Of a stretch of 41,142 nucleotides of DNA, positions 24,815-33,011 are shown piece by piece. A model generated the notes under the pieces. It saw only the letters and a list, made by a program, of their open reading frames with translations. It did no database searches and was not told the DNA's origin. The stretch is from Bacteriovoracaceae bacterium UBA7695 (GTDB taxonomy: Bacteria; Bdellovibrionota; Bacteriovoracia; Bacteriovoracales; Bacteriovoracaceae). Made by a program: the position numbers and the translations under genes. How positions within the stretch are numbered: position 1 is the first letter of the stretch; every line of letters starts with the position of its first letter. The stretch lies in assembly GCA_002482685.1 (NCBI GenBank), contig DLGL01000058.1, positions 5,751 through 46,892 on the forward strand, read 5' to 3'.

Positions 24815-25693
24815 AGCCGAATCCTTTTAATGATTAACCCCAGATCCCGATCAGGGGAGGAGGCTACCGAAGAAATTTCGGAAGCTTTGAGAGGCTGTGG
24901 ACATTCTATCATCATTCCCGAAGACAAAGAAAGCCATGACGATCCAAATGAATTTATAAGAAAAAATAAAAATCAGGCGGATTTTGTCCTCGTTGGAGGA
25001 GGGGATGGGTCAGTTAATCACCTTCTGCCGGGGTTGGTTGACTCTCAACTACCCTTAGTCCTTTACCCATTAGGGACGGCAAATAATCTGGCCCGCACTT
25101 ATAGCCTTCCCCAAAACATCAATGAAATCTGCCAGTCTCTGGCCCATAGCCATGTGGTAAGTATTGATCTGGGTTTAGTGAATGGTCTCTATTTTGTAAA
25201 CGTGGCCGGCATGGGTTTGAGTACCGAAGTTAATAGAAACGTTCCCCATAAACTTAAGCGATATCTGGGAGTGATGGCTTTTATCCTGACTGCCTTCAGA
25301 ATGTTTTTAAAGATGAAACCTTTCAAGGCCACAGTGAAGGGTCAAGAGAAAGAAGTGCACACGCGCTCGTGGCAAATTTCAGTGTGTAATGGAAAACACT
25401 ATGGATCAGGTTTAACGATAAAACATGATGCTACATTGGAGGACGGGAAACTTCATCTTCTGAGCACTGAGGTTAAGAGCTTCTGGTCAGGAATTAAACT
25501 CATCCCGACCCTCTATAGTGGACATTTTAAACACCACCATGAAGTGACACTTCTGACAGCTGAAAGTTTTGTGATTAAAACAAAGCGTGTATTTAAAATT
25601 GATGTTGATGGAGATTTAAAAACTCAGACTCCTGCAGAGTTTAAGATTTTAAGAAAAGCCTTGAAAATTCTTGTGCCTAAAGATAACAACTAG
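24812..25693 (+). CDS. Diacylglycerol/lipid kinase family protein (YegS/BmrU-like)
   Basis: 293 residues. GGGDGS (62-67) for nucleotide binding and YPLGTANNLART (85-96) identify the DAGK catalytic family. The C-terminal half is the usual beta-sandwich. It phosphorylates a lipid alcohol; diacylglycerol or other is not decided. SD GGAG is only 4 nt upstream of ATG and inside the divergent gene. The 3' end overlaps the PhnA gene by 4 bp. Confidence 0.93.
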   Translation: MSRILLMINPRSRSGEEATEEISEALRGCGHSIIIPEDKESHDDPNEFIRKNKNQADFVLVGGGDGSVNHLLPGLVDSQLPLVLYPLGTANNLARTYSLPQNINEICQSLAHSHVVSIDLGLVNGLYFVNVAGMGLSTEVNRNVPHKLKRYLGVMAFILTAFRMFLKMKPFKATVKGQEKEVHTRSWQISVCNGKHYGSGLTIKHDATLEDGKLHLLSTEVKSFWSGIKLIPTLYSGHFKHHHEVTLLTAESFVIKTKRVFKIDVDGDLKTQTPAEFKILRKALKILVPKDNN

Positions 25694-26268
25694 ACTTTTT
25701 TAAGAAATGCTGAGACCAGAACTATTTGAATACCGTTAACCTTGCCTTCAATATGCTTGGGATTGTTTGTCAGCACAATATTCTTAACCAAAGTCCCTCT
25801 TTTCGCAGTAAATCCCGCTCCTTTAACATCAAGATCTTTAATCAAAGTCACTGAATCACCCTCGGTTAGTCTGGAGCCATTACTATCCAGAGTGGGAGCA
25901 GATGAGTCGATTTCCTCTTCTTCAGGGAGTCCGGCCTTCGCCCATTCCATAAGAGATTCATCCAAGTAGAGTTGTTCCAGAAGATCCCGTGCCCATGATT
26001 CCTCTTTTAACTGAGTGAGCAGTCTGAAGACCATGACCTGCACCGGTGCATGTTCACTCCACATGCTTTCACTTAAGCAGCGCCAGTGATTAGCATTAAT
26101 CGGGGTAAGTTGATCAATCTGGCTTCTACATTCAGCACAGATCACTATTGCCGTTGATTCATCCACTTTAGTGACAGGTGGTATATCATATTGAGAGATC
26201 TCATTTGAACTTGCACACAGCTCACAAACTGATTGACTGCGATTTAAGAGCTTCTCGGATAGATTCAT
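25690..26268 (-). CDS. phnA: PhnA/YjdM-family zinc-ribbon protein
   Basis: 192 residues. N-terminal ribbon with Cys15/Cys18 and Cys44/Cys47, then WRCLSESMWSEHAPVQVMVFRLL, a helical insert, and the C-terminal PhnA domain LTEGDSVTLIKDLDVKGAGFTAKRGTLVKNIVL. Despite the name, a role in phosphonate use is doubtful and none of the phn genes is near. ATGA overlap (26265-26268) with the four-helix membrane protein, so it is co-translated. Confidence 0.92.
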   Translation of the reverse strand: MNLSEKLLNRSQSVCELCASSNEISQYDIPPVTKVDESTAIVICAECRSQIDQLTPINANHWRCLSESMWSEHAPVQVMVFRLLTQLKEESWARDLLEQLYLDESLMEWAKAGLPEEEEIDSSAPTLDSNGSRLTEGDSVTLIKDLDVKGAGFTAKRGTLVKNIVLTNNPKHIEGKVNGIQIVLVSAFLKKV

Positions 26269-26603
26269 ACAGGAAAAATCCAGAAGATAAGCATGTTAAC
26301 CACTGCAAGAATGAAGGCACCAATGATCGCAGGTCCCCAGCCTCTGATGGTAAAATTTTTGAGTAAACCTGCTGCCAGTCTCAACACCATGGCATTCACC
26401 ACAAATGTAAACAGACCCAGAGTCAGGATGTTAACCGGTAGTGTAAGAAGAAGCAGAAGGGGGCGTAAAATCATGTTGAGAAAGCCCACCACAAAGCTTG
26501 CTAGCATGGCGCTGCCAAAGCTTTTGACTTCGAAGCCGTCAACTAATCTCGAAGTGATAAAAATTCCTAAAGCAGAAAGTAGCCAGACAAGCAGTAAGCT
26601 CAT
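26265..26603 (-). CDS. Phage_holin_4_2 family four-helix membrane protein
   Basis: 112 residues, four hydrophobic helices. VWLLSALGIFITSRLVDGFEVKSF and VVGFLNMILRPLLLLLTLPVNILTLGLFTFVVNAMVL are the family's signature. The family is widespread in chromosomes and despite its name is usually not phage related; no lysis genes are nearby. Start and stop overlap its neighbours by 4 nt each. Confidence 0.93.
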   Translation of the reverse strand: MSLLLVWLLSALGIFITSRLVDGFEVKSFGSAMLASFVVGFLNMILRPLLLLLTLPVNILTLGLFTFVVNAMVLRLAAGLLKNFTIRGWGPAIIGAFILAVVNMLIFWIFPV

Positions 26604-26779
26604 TTTTTTTTCTCTTTTGGTTCGATCAACGTTTTAACTCCCTTGATCACTTTACGAGTCCCTTTATCAATTTGATCAGCGGTTTCGTTGATATCTTTTT
26701 TGAGGTTGTTTTTTTCTTTTTTTTCAGCAGCAAACCCGCTGAAGGACATAAGGAAAAGGAGCGAGATAAGTATTTTCAT
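26600..26779 (-). CDS. Small exported lysine-rich protein
   Basis: 59 residues from ATG 26779. Signal peptide (cleavage near GFA, residue 17) and a mature part of about 41 residues with 16 lysines (KKEKNNLKKDIN; KPKEKKK-like end). It may bind an acidic polymer or membranes. The stop overlaps the holin-like gene start (ATGA). SD weak (GATAAGAA). Confidence 0.7.
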   Translation of the reverse strand: MKILISLLFLMSFSGFAAEKKEKNNLKKDINETADQIDKGTRKVIKGVKTLIEPKEKKK

Positions 26780-26800
26780 TTTCTTATCATCTCTTTTTAA

Positions 26801-26841
26801 AAAGACAAAAGCCACTAAAGAATCCTTCTCTAGTGGCTTTT
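26801..26841 (-). terminator. Rho-independent terminator of the 38-residue protein gene
   Basis: AAAAGCCACTA (26807-26817) and TAGTGGCTTTT (26831-26841) form a perfect 11-bp stem, extended by AGAA/TTCT in the loop. On the minus strand TTTTGTCTTTTT follows. It separates the 26869-26985 gene from the operon below. Confidence 0.88.
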
Positions 26842-26868
26842 GATTTGTGGCCTACAATATAATGCTTT

Positions 26869-26985
26869 TTAGCCTCGGAAGAAAAAGACCCAAAGAATGA
26901 GACAAACAAATCCCGGAACACCAATGGCGTATAAAACCAGGGGAGGAAGAACACGGCCATTTTCATTTTTGACAAGATTTTTCAT
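26869..26985 (-). CDS. 38-residue single-helix membrane protein
   Basis: ATG 26985 has a perfect AAAGGAG 6 nt upstream (revcomp of CTCCTTT). The product has a charged N-terminus (MKNLVKNENGR) and one helix (VLPPLVLYAIGVPGFVCLILWVFFF) ending RG. No family recognised. The strong SD, helix and dedicated terminator at 26801-26841 support a real gene. Confidence 0.72.
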   Translation of the reverse strand: MKNLVKNENGRVLPPLVLYAIGVPGFVCLILWVFFFRG

Positions 26986-27090
26986 TTGATCTCCTTTGAT
27001 CTTAGGATATCAAACTGCGAATTCCATGCCGGCCATCCTTCCTGTAAAAAATGAATTTTATAGGCCTAATGTGGTAAGTTTCCCCAACTT

Positions 27091-27357
27091 TTAAGGCAAA
27101 GTGCCTTTAGCCTTGATGGTTTTAGTTTTTGTCTGGAGTTGTTTTAATTCCCTGGAGTATTGGGTAGGAAGATTTTTTCCACATTCAAGACAGACAGGGG
27201 TCAGCCCCTTGCTGGAAGCAGAGATACCCTTTAGACCAGTGGTTCTGATCTTATAGTAGGAAACATTTTGAGAGTGGCAGTGAGGACACTGAACTTTGGC
27301 CTTAAAGCCGGCATTCAAAACAAACCAACCTTCAATCATAGCACCATCATTTCTCAT
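27091..27357 (-). CDS. Small zinc-ribbon protein
   Basis: About 88 residues. Two CxxC pairs (QCPHCHSQ and VCLECGKN) about 30 residues apart make a zinc ribbon; a basic tail (KQLQTKTKTIKAKG) follows. No named family. The start at 27357 has AAGGA 6 nt upstream; the ATG at 27363 directly abuts that SD, so it is less likely. Confidence 0.8.
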   Translation of the reverse strand: MRNDGAMIEGWFVLNAGFKAKVQCPHCHSQNVSYYKIRTTGLKGISASSKGLTPVCLECGKNLPTQYSRELKQLQTKTKTIKAKGTLP

Positions 27358-27505
27358 CTTCATTCCTTGAACCTAAATTTATAATGAATATTGTTCGGCC
27401 TTGAAATGAGTCATGACAACTATTTTTTTTGCTGGGACGAGCTGGCGCAGTCAGCTTTCGAAAAAAAATGAAGAGGCCTATCATGATTTTAACGAAGGAG
27501 TTTTT

Positions 27506-27883
27506 ATGCTGAATAACATGAATGCTATTGCAACTATCGGTGTTAAGAATCTAAAAGCGGCCAGGGATTTTTATGAAAAGAAATTAGGTTTAGAGCCCGT
27601 GAAATCAGAAATGCCAGAAGAGGTGCTGTTCTTTAAAAGTGGAAACACTAAAATTGAACTCTATCATTCAGATTTTGCAGGATCTAATCAGACCACAGTA
27701 CTTACTTGGTCTGTAGGTAATGATATTCACAAAGAAGTTAAGGAGCTGCGCTCAAAAGGTATTAACTTTGAGCACTATAATTTTCCCGATATGAAGCTTG
27801 ATGGTGATGTGCATGTGATGGGCACAATTAAGGCCGCATGGTTTAAAGACCCGGATGGAAATATCTTGAGTCTTACAAACTAG
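27506..27883 (+). CDS. VOC-family protein
   Basis: 125 residues. TIGVKNLKAARDFYEKKLGLEPV and AAWFKDPDGNILSLTN are typical of the VOC superfamily; both halves are present. Metal ligands are less clear than in the gloA homologue: the first His is replaced (AIATIGV). SD AAGGAG 5 nt before ATG 27506 decides this start although the frame is open upstream. The 3' end overlaps the next gene by 11 bp. Confidence 0.9.
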   Translation: MLNNMNAIATIGVKNLKAARDFYEKKLGLEPVKSEMPEEVLFFKSGNTKIELYHSDFAGSNQTTVLTWSVGNDIHKEVKELRSKGINFEHYNFPDMKLDGDVHVMGTIKAAWFKDPDGNILSLTN

Positions 27884-29021
27884 CAGGCAGAGATTTTACC
27901 ACTTCTGCACTCTCATTAATGACCCGCTGGCCTATGGCCGTGGTTTTACCAAAGTAACCAAATATCCTCATAGATTTTGGATTTTTGAGATTGGCAGAAG
28001 TGTTTGTGAGAACTGATCCCTGATATTTAAAAGCAGTTTGCTGATTGGCCCGGTAGTAGGCCCGGTCTTTATTTTCAAACCAGGCCCTTGTGGGTTGGGC
28101 GACATGGCAGTGAACGCAATCGATGGTTTCAGGAGTAAACAGCTTTGGGTTCTCAACCCGATCAAGTGTCTCCAGGGATTTCTTTACATAGGCCAGGCCC
28201 GCCGGTGTGTTGAATGTGTAAGTATAATTTTTCAGAAGTTGAGTGAGGTCATCTTCCTGTGAAGGATTTGTCAGTTCAGGAGTAATCGATCCTTTCATTC
28301 CCATAGGATTGTTAAAGTCATCGTTGAAGAAATTGGATTCAGTAAATCTGGTGTCGTGACGTGGAAGCTCCATTTTAATGAATTGACCGTCTTTAATTTC
28401 GAGCCCTCCGAAAACCCACCAGATCTCCGGCGTGAAGAGCTTCATAAAGGTCACACGACTAAGATTTCTTTTTCCGGCAAATTCCGAAGTGATCGCCTTC
28501 ATTTCATTCATGAAGATGGCTCGACTTGAAGGATTTTTTAAGGCCGGGTGAATTCCCAGAAGTGCTTCATGTTTTAATCCCAACTTTGTTAACTTCAATT
28601 TAAGATTTTGAATCCGGATAAGTAGGGATTTCCACTCAGTACTACTCAACTCATGAAAACTATGAATTCCTGCATCGAAAGTTGTAAAATCATTTTGTTT
28701 TGTTTTTTGAACTGGTTGCCAGACAATTCTGAGTTGTGGAAAACACTTTGTTGAACCAACATATTTGAAACAGGGATCCAGCCGTAAACCTATCACTCTT
28801 AGGGCCTGGTATTCGTCTTTTGGTGCATCCACTACACCCAACATGAGCGGCTTTATTTGATCAAAAACTGTAACCGGCAAAAGGTTTTGCGGACCGATCA
28901 TAAAGTTCAAATCTTCACTCCCTTTAGGAAGATCAAAGAGAACTGAGACATCGTTTAAATTCCACGAAGCCGCATGAACAGAGGTTACACTGAGGAGGAT
29001 AGCAAAAATAGTTTGTAGCAT
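27873..29021 (-). CDS. Exported protein with a single CxxCH haem motif
   Basis: 382 residues. Signal peptide (cleavage near VHA, residue 17), a long beta/alpha region without known family, and one CVHCH near residue 307 (ETIDCVHCHVAQPTRAW), a c-type haem attachment site. A second His after it (PTR region) is absent, so the axial ligand is not clear. It may be a periplasmic electron-transfer or oxidase subunit. No SD is seen before the ATG; TTATATATT just upstream suggests a leaderless start. Confidence 0.75.
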   Translation of the reverse strand: MLQTIFAILLSVTSVHAASWNLNDVSVLFDLPKGSEDLNFMIGPQNLLPVTVFDQIKPLMLGVVDAPKDEYQALRVIGLRLDPCFKYVGSTKCFPQLRIVWQPVQKTKQNDFTTFDAGIHSFHELSSTEWKSLLIRIQNLKLKLTKLGLKHEALLGIHPALKNPSSRAIFMNEMKAITSEFAGKRNLSRVTFMKLFTPEIWWVFGGLEIKDGQFIKMELPRHDTRFTESNFFNDDFNNPMGMKGSITPELTNPSQEDDLTQLLKNYTYTFNTPAGLAYVKKSLETLDRVENPKLFTPETIDCVHCHVAQPTRAWFENKDRAYYRANQQTAFKYQGSVLTNTSANLKNPKSMRIFGYFGKTTAIGQRVINESAEVVKSLPASL

Positions 29022-29057
29022 CTGCGCAATATATAAGAAGCTTTCCCGCTATGGCAA

Positions 29058-30287
29058 TTACACCATTTTGTGGTGAACTTTTTTCAAATTGATCCCCTGA
29101 ACCCAAGGCTTTGGGGCGGCAGGCTTACGGTAGAACGTATTTCTAAATAATTCCTTGATGTTATCCTGGATATCCATTTTCACTTGGGCCGAGTAGACGT
29201 CTGATTCCAGGGCCTCAAGTCTTACCCAGCATTTATTCCATGACATCCCCTTGAAGTTTTCATCCACCAAGGTCAGCCAGGATTTAGAGTCTTTTTCCAT
29301 CGCCATGGCGTAATCTAATTTATTGATAAAATCGAGGGGGAATTCCACAAGTGAGATGAGGTTTTGCCCGTCATAAACGGTAACAACATCATGAAGGGGA
29401 GTGGCCACAACCGGGCGAGCGGCGATGAGGCTTTCTGCAATAAAAGATGGGTTAAGAAATTTATTTTCTTCATTCACTTTGTAAGGAACAAAAGTGCAAT
29501 CACAACCGGCCAGAAAAAGTGGGAGCTTTGAATAACCTTTGTGAGGAATATAGTGAATGTTTTCTTTCTTTGGAAGGGTCGCAGGATCGAGCCCCACAAT
29601 ATTTCCGGCCAGGACAAAATGCCAGTCAGGACGCAATGTCGCTAGATTTTCGATCAGGTGAAAATCAATTTTTTCATCGATTGTCCCTGCAAAACCAATG
29701 CGCGGATGAGGAATATTTTCCAGATCTTCCATTTCATCATTTAGATAACGTGCCTGATAAAAGTGACGGTAATCCACACAATCCGGATTGTGATGAATAT
29801 TTGGGTGCATAGATCTTTTTGCAGCGTAAAGGGAGAGACCTGATGTAAACACTAAATCAGCGCGGTTAAAAAGTTCTTTTTCCAGCTCCGGATTCGTTAC
29901 AGAGTAGTCCTGCAAACAATCATAGATTAAGGCCTTAGGTTCAAGATGACGGAAAAAAGGAATAGACTTGGGAGTATCAGTCCAGATCGTGAAATTTTTT
30001 ATATTTTCGTCATCAATAAGTTTGTTGACGATTTCAATTAAGGCCTGCTTTTGTTCAAAAACGGAAGTCTCTTCAGGCAAGTATGGTTCAATAACCATCA
30101 CGTCATCACGGGTTTCTCTTAATAGATAAAGTGGATTTTTTGAAACACCTAAAACAGGGGTTTCGATAAAGTACACTTTTCTGTGGCTTGCAAAGCGGGA
30201 CATGATTTGTGAAGTTCGGCTGAATGAAGATCCCCATCTTTCAAGGGAGAAAACTATGAGGTCTGTGTTTTGTGCTAAGTGTTTCAT
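29058..30287 (-). CDS. Glycosyltransferase, GT-B fold (family 4/1-like)
   Basis: 409 residues, no signal peptide. LIVFSLERWGSSFSRTSQIMSRFASHRKVYFIETP, IGFAGTIDEKIDFHLIENLA, IHYIPHKGYSKLPLFLAGCDCTFVPY and FIAESLIAARPVVATPL are characteristic of GT-B enzymes that add sugars to polysaccharides or lipids. The nearest sugar gene is none in the window, so the product is open. SD AAAGGG 7 nt before ATG 30287, with an inverted repeat just upstream. Confidence 0.88.
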   Translation of the reverse strand: MKHLAQNTDLIVFSLERWGSSFSRTSQIMSRFASHRKVYFIETPVLGVSKNPLYLLRETRDDVMVIEPYLPEETSVFEQKQALIEIVNKLIDDENIKNFTIWTDTPKSIPFFRHLEPKALIYDCLQDYSVTNPELEKELFNRADLVFTSGLSLYAAKRSMHPNIHHNPDCVDYRHFYQARYLNDEMEDLENIPHPRIGFAGTIDEKIDFHLIENLATLRPDWHFVLAGNIVGLDPATLPKKENIHYIPHKGYSKLPLFLAGCDCTFVPYKVNEENKFLNPSFIAESLIAARPVVATPLHDVVTVYDGQNLISLVEFPLDFINKLDYAMAMEKDSKSWLTLVDENFKGMSWNKCWVRLEALESDVYSAQVKMDIQDNIKELFRNTFYRKPAAPKPWVQGINLKKVHHKMV

Positions 30288-30303
30288 AAGGTAACCCTTT
30301 GTT

Positions 30304-30333
30304 AATGACCGTCACCACGTTAAGGGGGTCATT
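30304..30333 (-). promoter_or_regulatory. Inverted repeat in the leader of the glycosyltransferase gene
   Basis: AATGACC (30304-30310) and GGTCATT (30327-30333), a perfect 7-bp arm with 16-bp spacer, lie upstream of the SD at about 30295-30300. The spacer (minus strand CCCTTAA) can also pair with the SD AAAGGG, so two folds compete. Confidence 0.4.
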
Positions 30334-30504
30334 CCGATGAGTTCGGTATTGCCAGAGGGGTGCCAAATTCATAAGTAACTGAATTGGTTAAAACACTACC
30401 AATGCTGCAGAAGTTAAGTAGGGGAGAAATGGTACCACGTTTTTTTGGTACGGGTCTTTAAGGGAGAGCCAAGGATTTTTGCTAGTTGAATCGTTCTTTA
30501 TTTA

Positions 30505-30849
30505 TTAATTTTTTTTACAAAGATTTACGGCCTGAAGGCGGATTTGAGAGCTGGGATTGTTTATCGCCTCCTGGAGGCACTGAATAGGATCCGGGTCTGT
30601 TTGTGGGTTATAACCCTGGCAAATGGTTAGGGCCGATATACGGACTATATTTTGATGATTGTTGAGTGCCTCTTCTGCACAATTAACTGGAGCACTGGAA
30701 GCTGCCCCCTTACATAATTCAATCGCAGCTGCCTTGATTTCCGAGCGGACACTGGCCAGGGCCTTCTCAGCGCAGAGGATAGGGCCTGATGCTGCGGCAG
30801 TTAAAGAGAAGGAGAGCACGAGGGAAAGAAGGATGATGGAGTTTTTCAT
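30505..30849 (-). CDS. Small exported protein with three Cys-flanked repeats
   Basis: 114 residues. Signal peptide (to about residue 20), then three repeats of about 30 residues of the type CAEKAL...I..AAIELC, CAEEAL...I..SALTIC, CLQEAI...I..QAVNLC, ending in LCKKN. Each repeat starts and ends with Cys, so three intra-repeat disulfides are likely in a helical bundle. I recognise no family. No clear SD precedes ATG 30849. Confidence 0.8.
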   Translation of the reverse strand: MKNSIILLSLVLSFSLTAAASGPILCAEKALASVRSEIKAAAIELCKGAASSAPVNCAEEALNNHQNIVRISALTICQGYNPQTDPDPIQCLQEAINNPSSQIRLQAVNLCKKN

Positions 30850-30893
30850 AGAAGAAGGCTAACTGAAAACAGATCTACTGACAATGTTGCACA

Positions 30894-30926
30894 CCGGGTA
30901 GCTGAAGAGGCCCTCCAACTACCCGG
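30894..30926. repeat. Inverted repeat downstream of the DoxX gene
   Basis: CCGGGTAG (30894-30901) pairs with CTACCCGG (30919-30926), 8 bp with a 17-nt loop. It lies 7 bp after the DoxX stop on the minus strand, but lacks a T-tract, so it may be a rho-dependent or stabilising 3' structure. Confidence 0.45.
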
Positions 30927-30932
30927 GTCGAC

Positions 30933-31355
30933 TTATTTAGTACCGAACAATTTGCTATCGATTGAAAATCTACCGGGACCACTTACCAGGAAAAGAACTG
31001 AGATACAGAAATACAAGGCACCTAATTCATAAGAGCCGCCGCCTTTACTCACAAACGGATCTCCTAAAATGACTGCGTGGAAATAGACCGCCACAATCAT
31101 GGTGAAAGTTAATCCTAAGCTGGCCAGTCTGGTGAGAAGACCAAGAATTAAACATATCCCACCGCCGAATTCAGAGAGTGCTGCCAGAAACTGAAAGATC
31201 CCCGGGATTGCTGAGTCGGGTCCCATCCAACTCATAGGGGCCTGAATTTTTCCCCATCCATGAAGAATAAAAGCGATACCAGTAATGATACGCAGTAAAA
31301 GAAAGGCATAGTCCGTGTCAGTCGCGTGATTTCTTACAGAGAAAAACTTTTTCAT
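30933..31355 (-). CDS. DoxX family membrane protein
   Basis: 140 residues, four helices. LLLRIITGIAFILHGWGKIQ and FLAALSEFGGGICLILGLLTRLASLGLTFTMIVAVYF are typical DoxX. Family members are linked to redox or respiratory functions; the exact role here is unknown. AGGAT-like SD lies before ATG 31355. It is divergent from the antiporter, with a TGGAAT-A-ATTCCA palindrome (31404-31416) between. Confidence 0.9.
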   Translation of the reverse strand: MKKFFSVRNHATDTDYAFLLLRIITGIAFILHGWGKIQAPMSWMGPDSAIPGIFQFLAALSEFGGGICLILGLLTRLASLGLTFTMIVAVYFHAVILGDPFVSKGGGSYELGALYFCISVLFLVSGPGRFSIDSKLFGTK

Positions 31356-31403
31356 GATCCATCCTGGTTAATCTATTTCATTTAATAATCATAACCATAT
31401 CTT

Positions 31404-31416
31404 TGGAATAATTCCA
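31404..31416. promoter_or_regulatory. Palindrome between divergent DoxX and antiporter genes
   Basis: TGGAAT-A-ATTCCA, a 6-1-6 palindrome, sits 48 bp from the DoxX start and 60 bp from the antiporter start. It may be a shared operator. Confidence 0.35.
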
Positions 31417-31476
31417 GTTCATCTCCTTTCCTTACTCCCGTACATTAGACTGTGAGTGTTAAAACAAAGGTCGCAT

Positions 31477-32715
31477 ATGGATACCGCCCTGTGGTTTATA
31501 GTCCTGGGTCTTCTCTTTTTGTTCATCAGCATCTCGCACTCCTGGGTGGAGCGTGTGCCCCTTACGACTTCTCTCATTTACCTCATCATTGGCGTGCTGC
31601 TGGGCCCTTACGGTATAGGGCTTTTAGACCTTCACATTGAGAAAAACACTAAACTTCTTGAGCATCTGACAGAGATTGCTGTGATCATTTCACTTTTCAA
31701 TGCCGGCCTTAAACTCCGGCTGCCGTTGGCTCATAAATTCTGGCGCTTGCCCTTAGGGCTTGCCACCGTAAGTATGGTGGCCAGTGTTTCACTTATAGCC
31801 CTTTCTGCTCATCTTCTTTTTGACTTTGATTGGGGACTTGCCATTCTTTTAGGGGCAATACTTTCGCCTACAGATCCGGTACTGGCCTCTGATGTTCAGG
31901 TTAAAAGACCCGGAGACAACGATCAGTTACGTTTCACCTTAACCTGCGAAGCTGGTCTCAATGATGCCAGTGCCTTTCCTTTTGTCATGCTGGGATTGGC
32001 CCTCATGGGGGTGACTGAATCCCAGAATGTAATTCAGAACTGGGTTCTGGTAGATTTGATATGGGCCATTCTTGGCGGTGTCGGTACTGGGATGGGCGTC
32101 GGTTTTTTAATGGCGTGGTTTGATAAAAAAATAAAACCCAAAGTCTCACAGGTGACCATTCTCAATGATTTTCTGGCCCTTGCCCTCATAAGTCTTTCAT
32201 ACGGTATTGCGATCGCCATAAAGTCTTACGGATTTCTAGCAGTGTTTGTTGCGGGAGTCATGGTAAGGCAGCTGGAAATGAAAGTGCCTTTCTGGAAACT
32301 TAAAGGAAACTTTGGAAAAGTCAGCGATGGCGTCTTATTTTTTAACGAACAGTTTGAGAGGCTTTGGGAAGTCGGGATCGTTATTATCCTGGGAGCGATG
32401 CTTAGGTGGAATGACTTTTCTCAAGATGCTCTCATCCTGGGATTTCTTCTTGCCCTAATCATTCGACCGCTTTCAGTTTTTCTTATTGGAATTCTTAGGA
32501 GAGAAAAATTAAGCCAATTAGGTTATATTTCCTGGTTTGGGATCCGGGGAATAGGGTCTCTTTATTACCTCTCATATGCAATTGCTCAGGGGGTTCCGAG
32601 GGAGATGTCCGGTAAAATCTCAAGTTTAACATTGAGTTTAGTCGCAGCTTCAATTTTTATCCATGGACTTTCGGCAACACCACTTATGAATTATAAAAGC
32701 CGCTTAATCAAGTGA
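31477..32715 (+). CDS. Cation:proton antiporter (CPA1/NhaP-like)
   Basis: 412 residues with about 12 helices. ILSPTDPVLASDVQV and CEAGLNDASAFPF carry the family's essential Asp and the ND pair of CPA antiporters. Exchanges Na+ or K+ for protons at the inner membrane. ATG 31477 has AAAGG 6 nt upstream; an upstream GTG at 31456 lacks an SD. The 3' end overlaps the parvulin gene by 25 bp. Confidence 0.93.
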   Translation: MDTALWFIVLGLLFLFISISHSWVERVPLTTSLIYLIIGVLLGPYGIGLLDLHIEKNTKLLEHLTEIAVIISLFNAGLKLRLPLAHKFWRLPLGLATVSMVASVSLIALSAHLLFDFDWGLAILLGAILSPTDPVLASDVQVKRPGDNDQLRFTLTCEAGLNDASAFPFVMLGLALMGVTESQNVIQNWVLVDLIWAILGGVGTGMGVGFLMAWFDKKIKPKVSQVTILNDFLALALISLSYGIAIAIKSYGFLAVFVAGVMVRQLEMKVPFWKLKGNFGKVSDGVLFFNEQFERLWEVGIVIILGAMLRWNDFSQDALILGFLLALIIRPLSVFLIGILRREKLSQLGYISWFGIRGIGSLYYLSYAIAQGVPREMSGKISSLTLSLVAASIFIHGLSATPLMNYKSRLIK

Positions 32716-32960
32716 TATCCGAACTGGGTTTTTACGATCCCTGAGACTTCATCGGGCCTTAGAGCGAGGAGTGCTTTTTCAAAAGAGGCCACCATCATCC
32801 CTTTTTTAAATTCACCGAGATCTCCTCCTGCAGCTGATGAGCTGCAGAGTGAGTAATCCCGCGCGAGCTCTTCAAAAGTTTTACCTTCAATCAGTTTTTT
32901 TTGAATGTCACGGGCCTCATATTCATGAGTCACGAGGATATGTTTAGCTTTAAGTATCAT
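32691..32960 (-). CDS. ppiC: Parvulin-type peptidyl-prolyl isomerase (PpiC-like)
   Basis: 89 residues, the size of minimal cytoplasmic parvulins such as E. coli PpiC (~93). AKHILVTHEYEARDIQKKLIEGKTFEELARDYSLCSSS, GGDLGEFKKGMMVASFEKALLAL and VKTQFGYHLIKRLL are typical. No signal peptide. ATG 32960 chosen; no good SD. The 3' end lies inside the antiporter gene by 25 bp. Confidence 0.93.
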   Translation of the reverse strand: MILKAKHILVTHEYEARDIQKKLIEGKTFEELARDYSLCSSSAAGGDLGEFKKGMMVASFEKALLALRPDEVSGIVKTQFGYHLIKRLL

Positions 32961-32976
32961 GTGCAAAACTTATAAT

Positions 32977-33007
32977 AATTCAGGCACCCTGAAAAGGTGC
33001 CTGAATT
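32977..33007 (-). terminator. Terminator of the SDR gene
   Basis: AATTCAGGCACC (32977-32988) and GGTGCCTGAATT (32996-33007) form a perfect 12-bp stem, 7-nt loop. On the minus strand it follows the SDR stop at 33012 and is trailed by ATTATAAGTTTT, which is only weakly T-rich. Confidence 0.65.
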
Positions 33008-33011
33008 TATT

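Noticed and set aside
25690..26268. Phosphonate catabolism from the PhnA name
   Set aside because: No C-P lyase or phosphonatase genes nearby; PhnA/YjdM is not specific for phosphonates.
26265..26603. Prophage signal from a holin-named family
   Set aside because: Phage_holin_4_2 proteins are common chromosomal membrane proteins; no endolysin, capsid or integrase gene is near.
26787..26975. 62-codon minus-strand frame
   Set aside because: Different frame from the better supported 38-residue gene at 26869-26985 and runs through its terminator.
30431..30451. GTACCA/TGGTAC hairpin as terminator for 30505-30849
   Set aside because: Six-bp stem with the T-run in the loop instead of after the stem; no clear termination signal on either strand.
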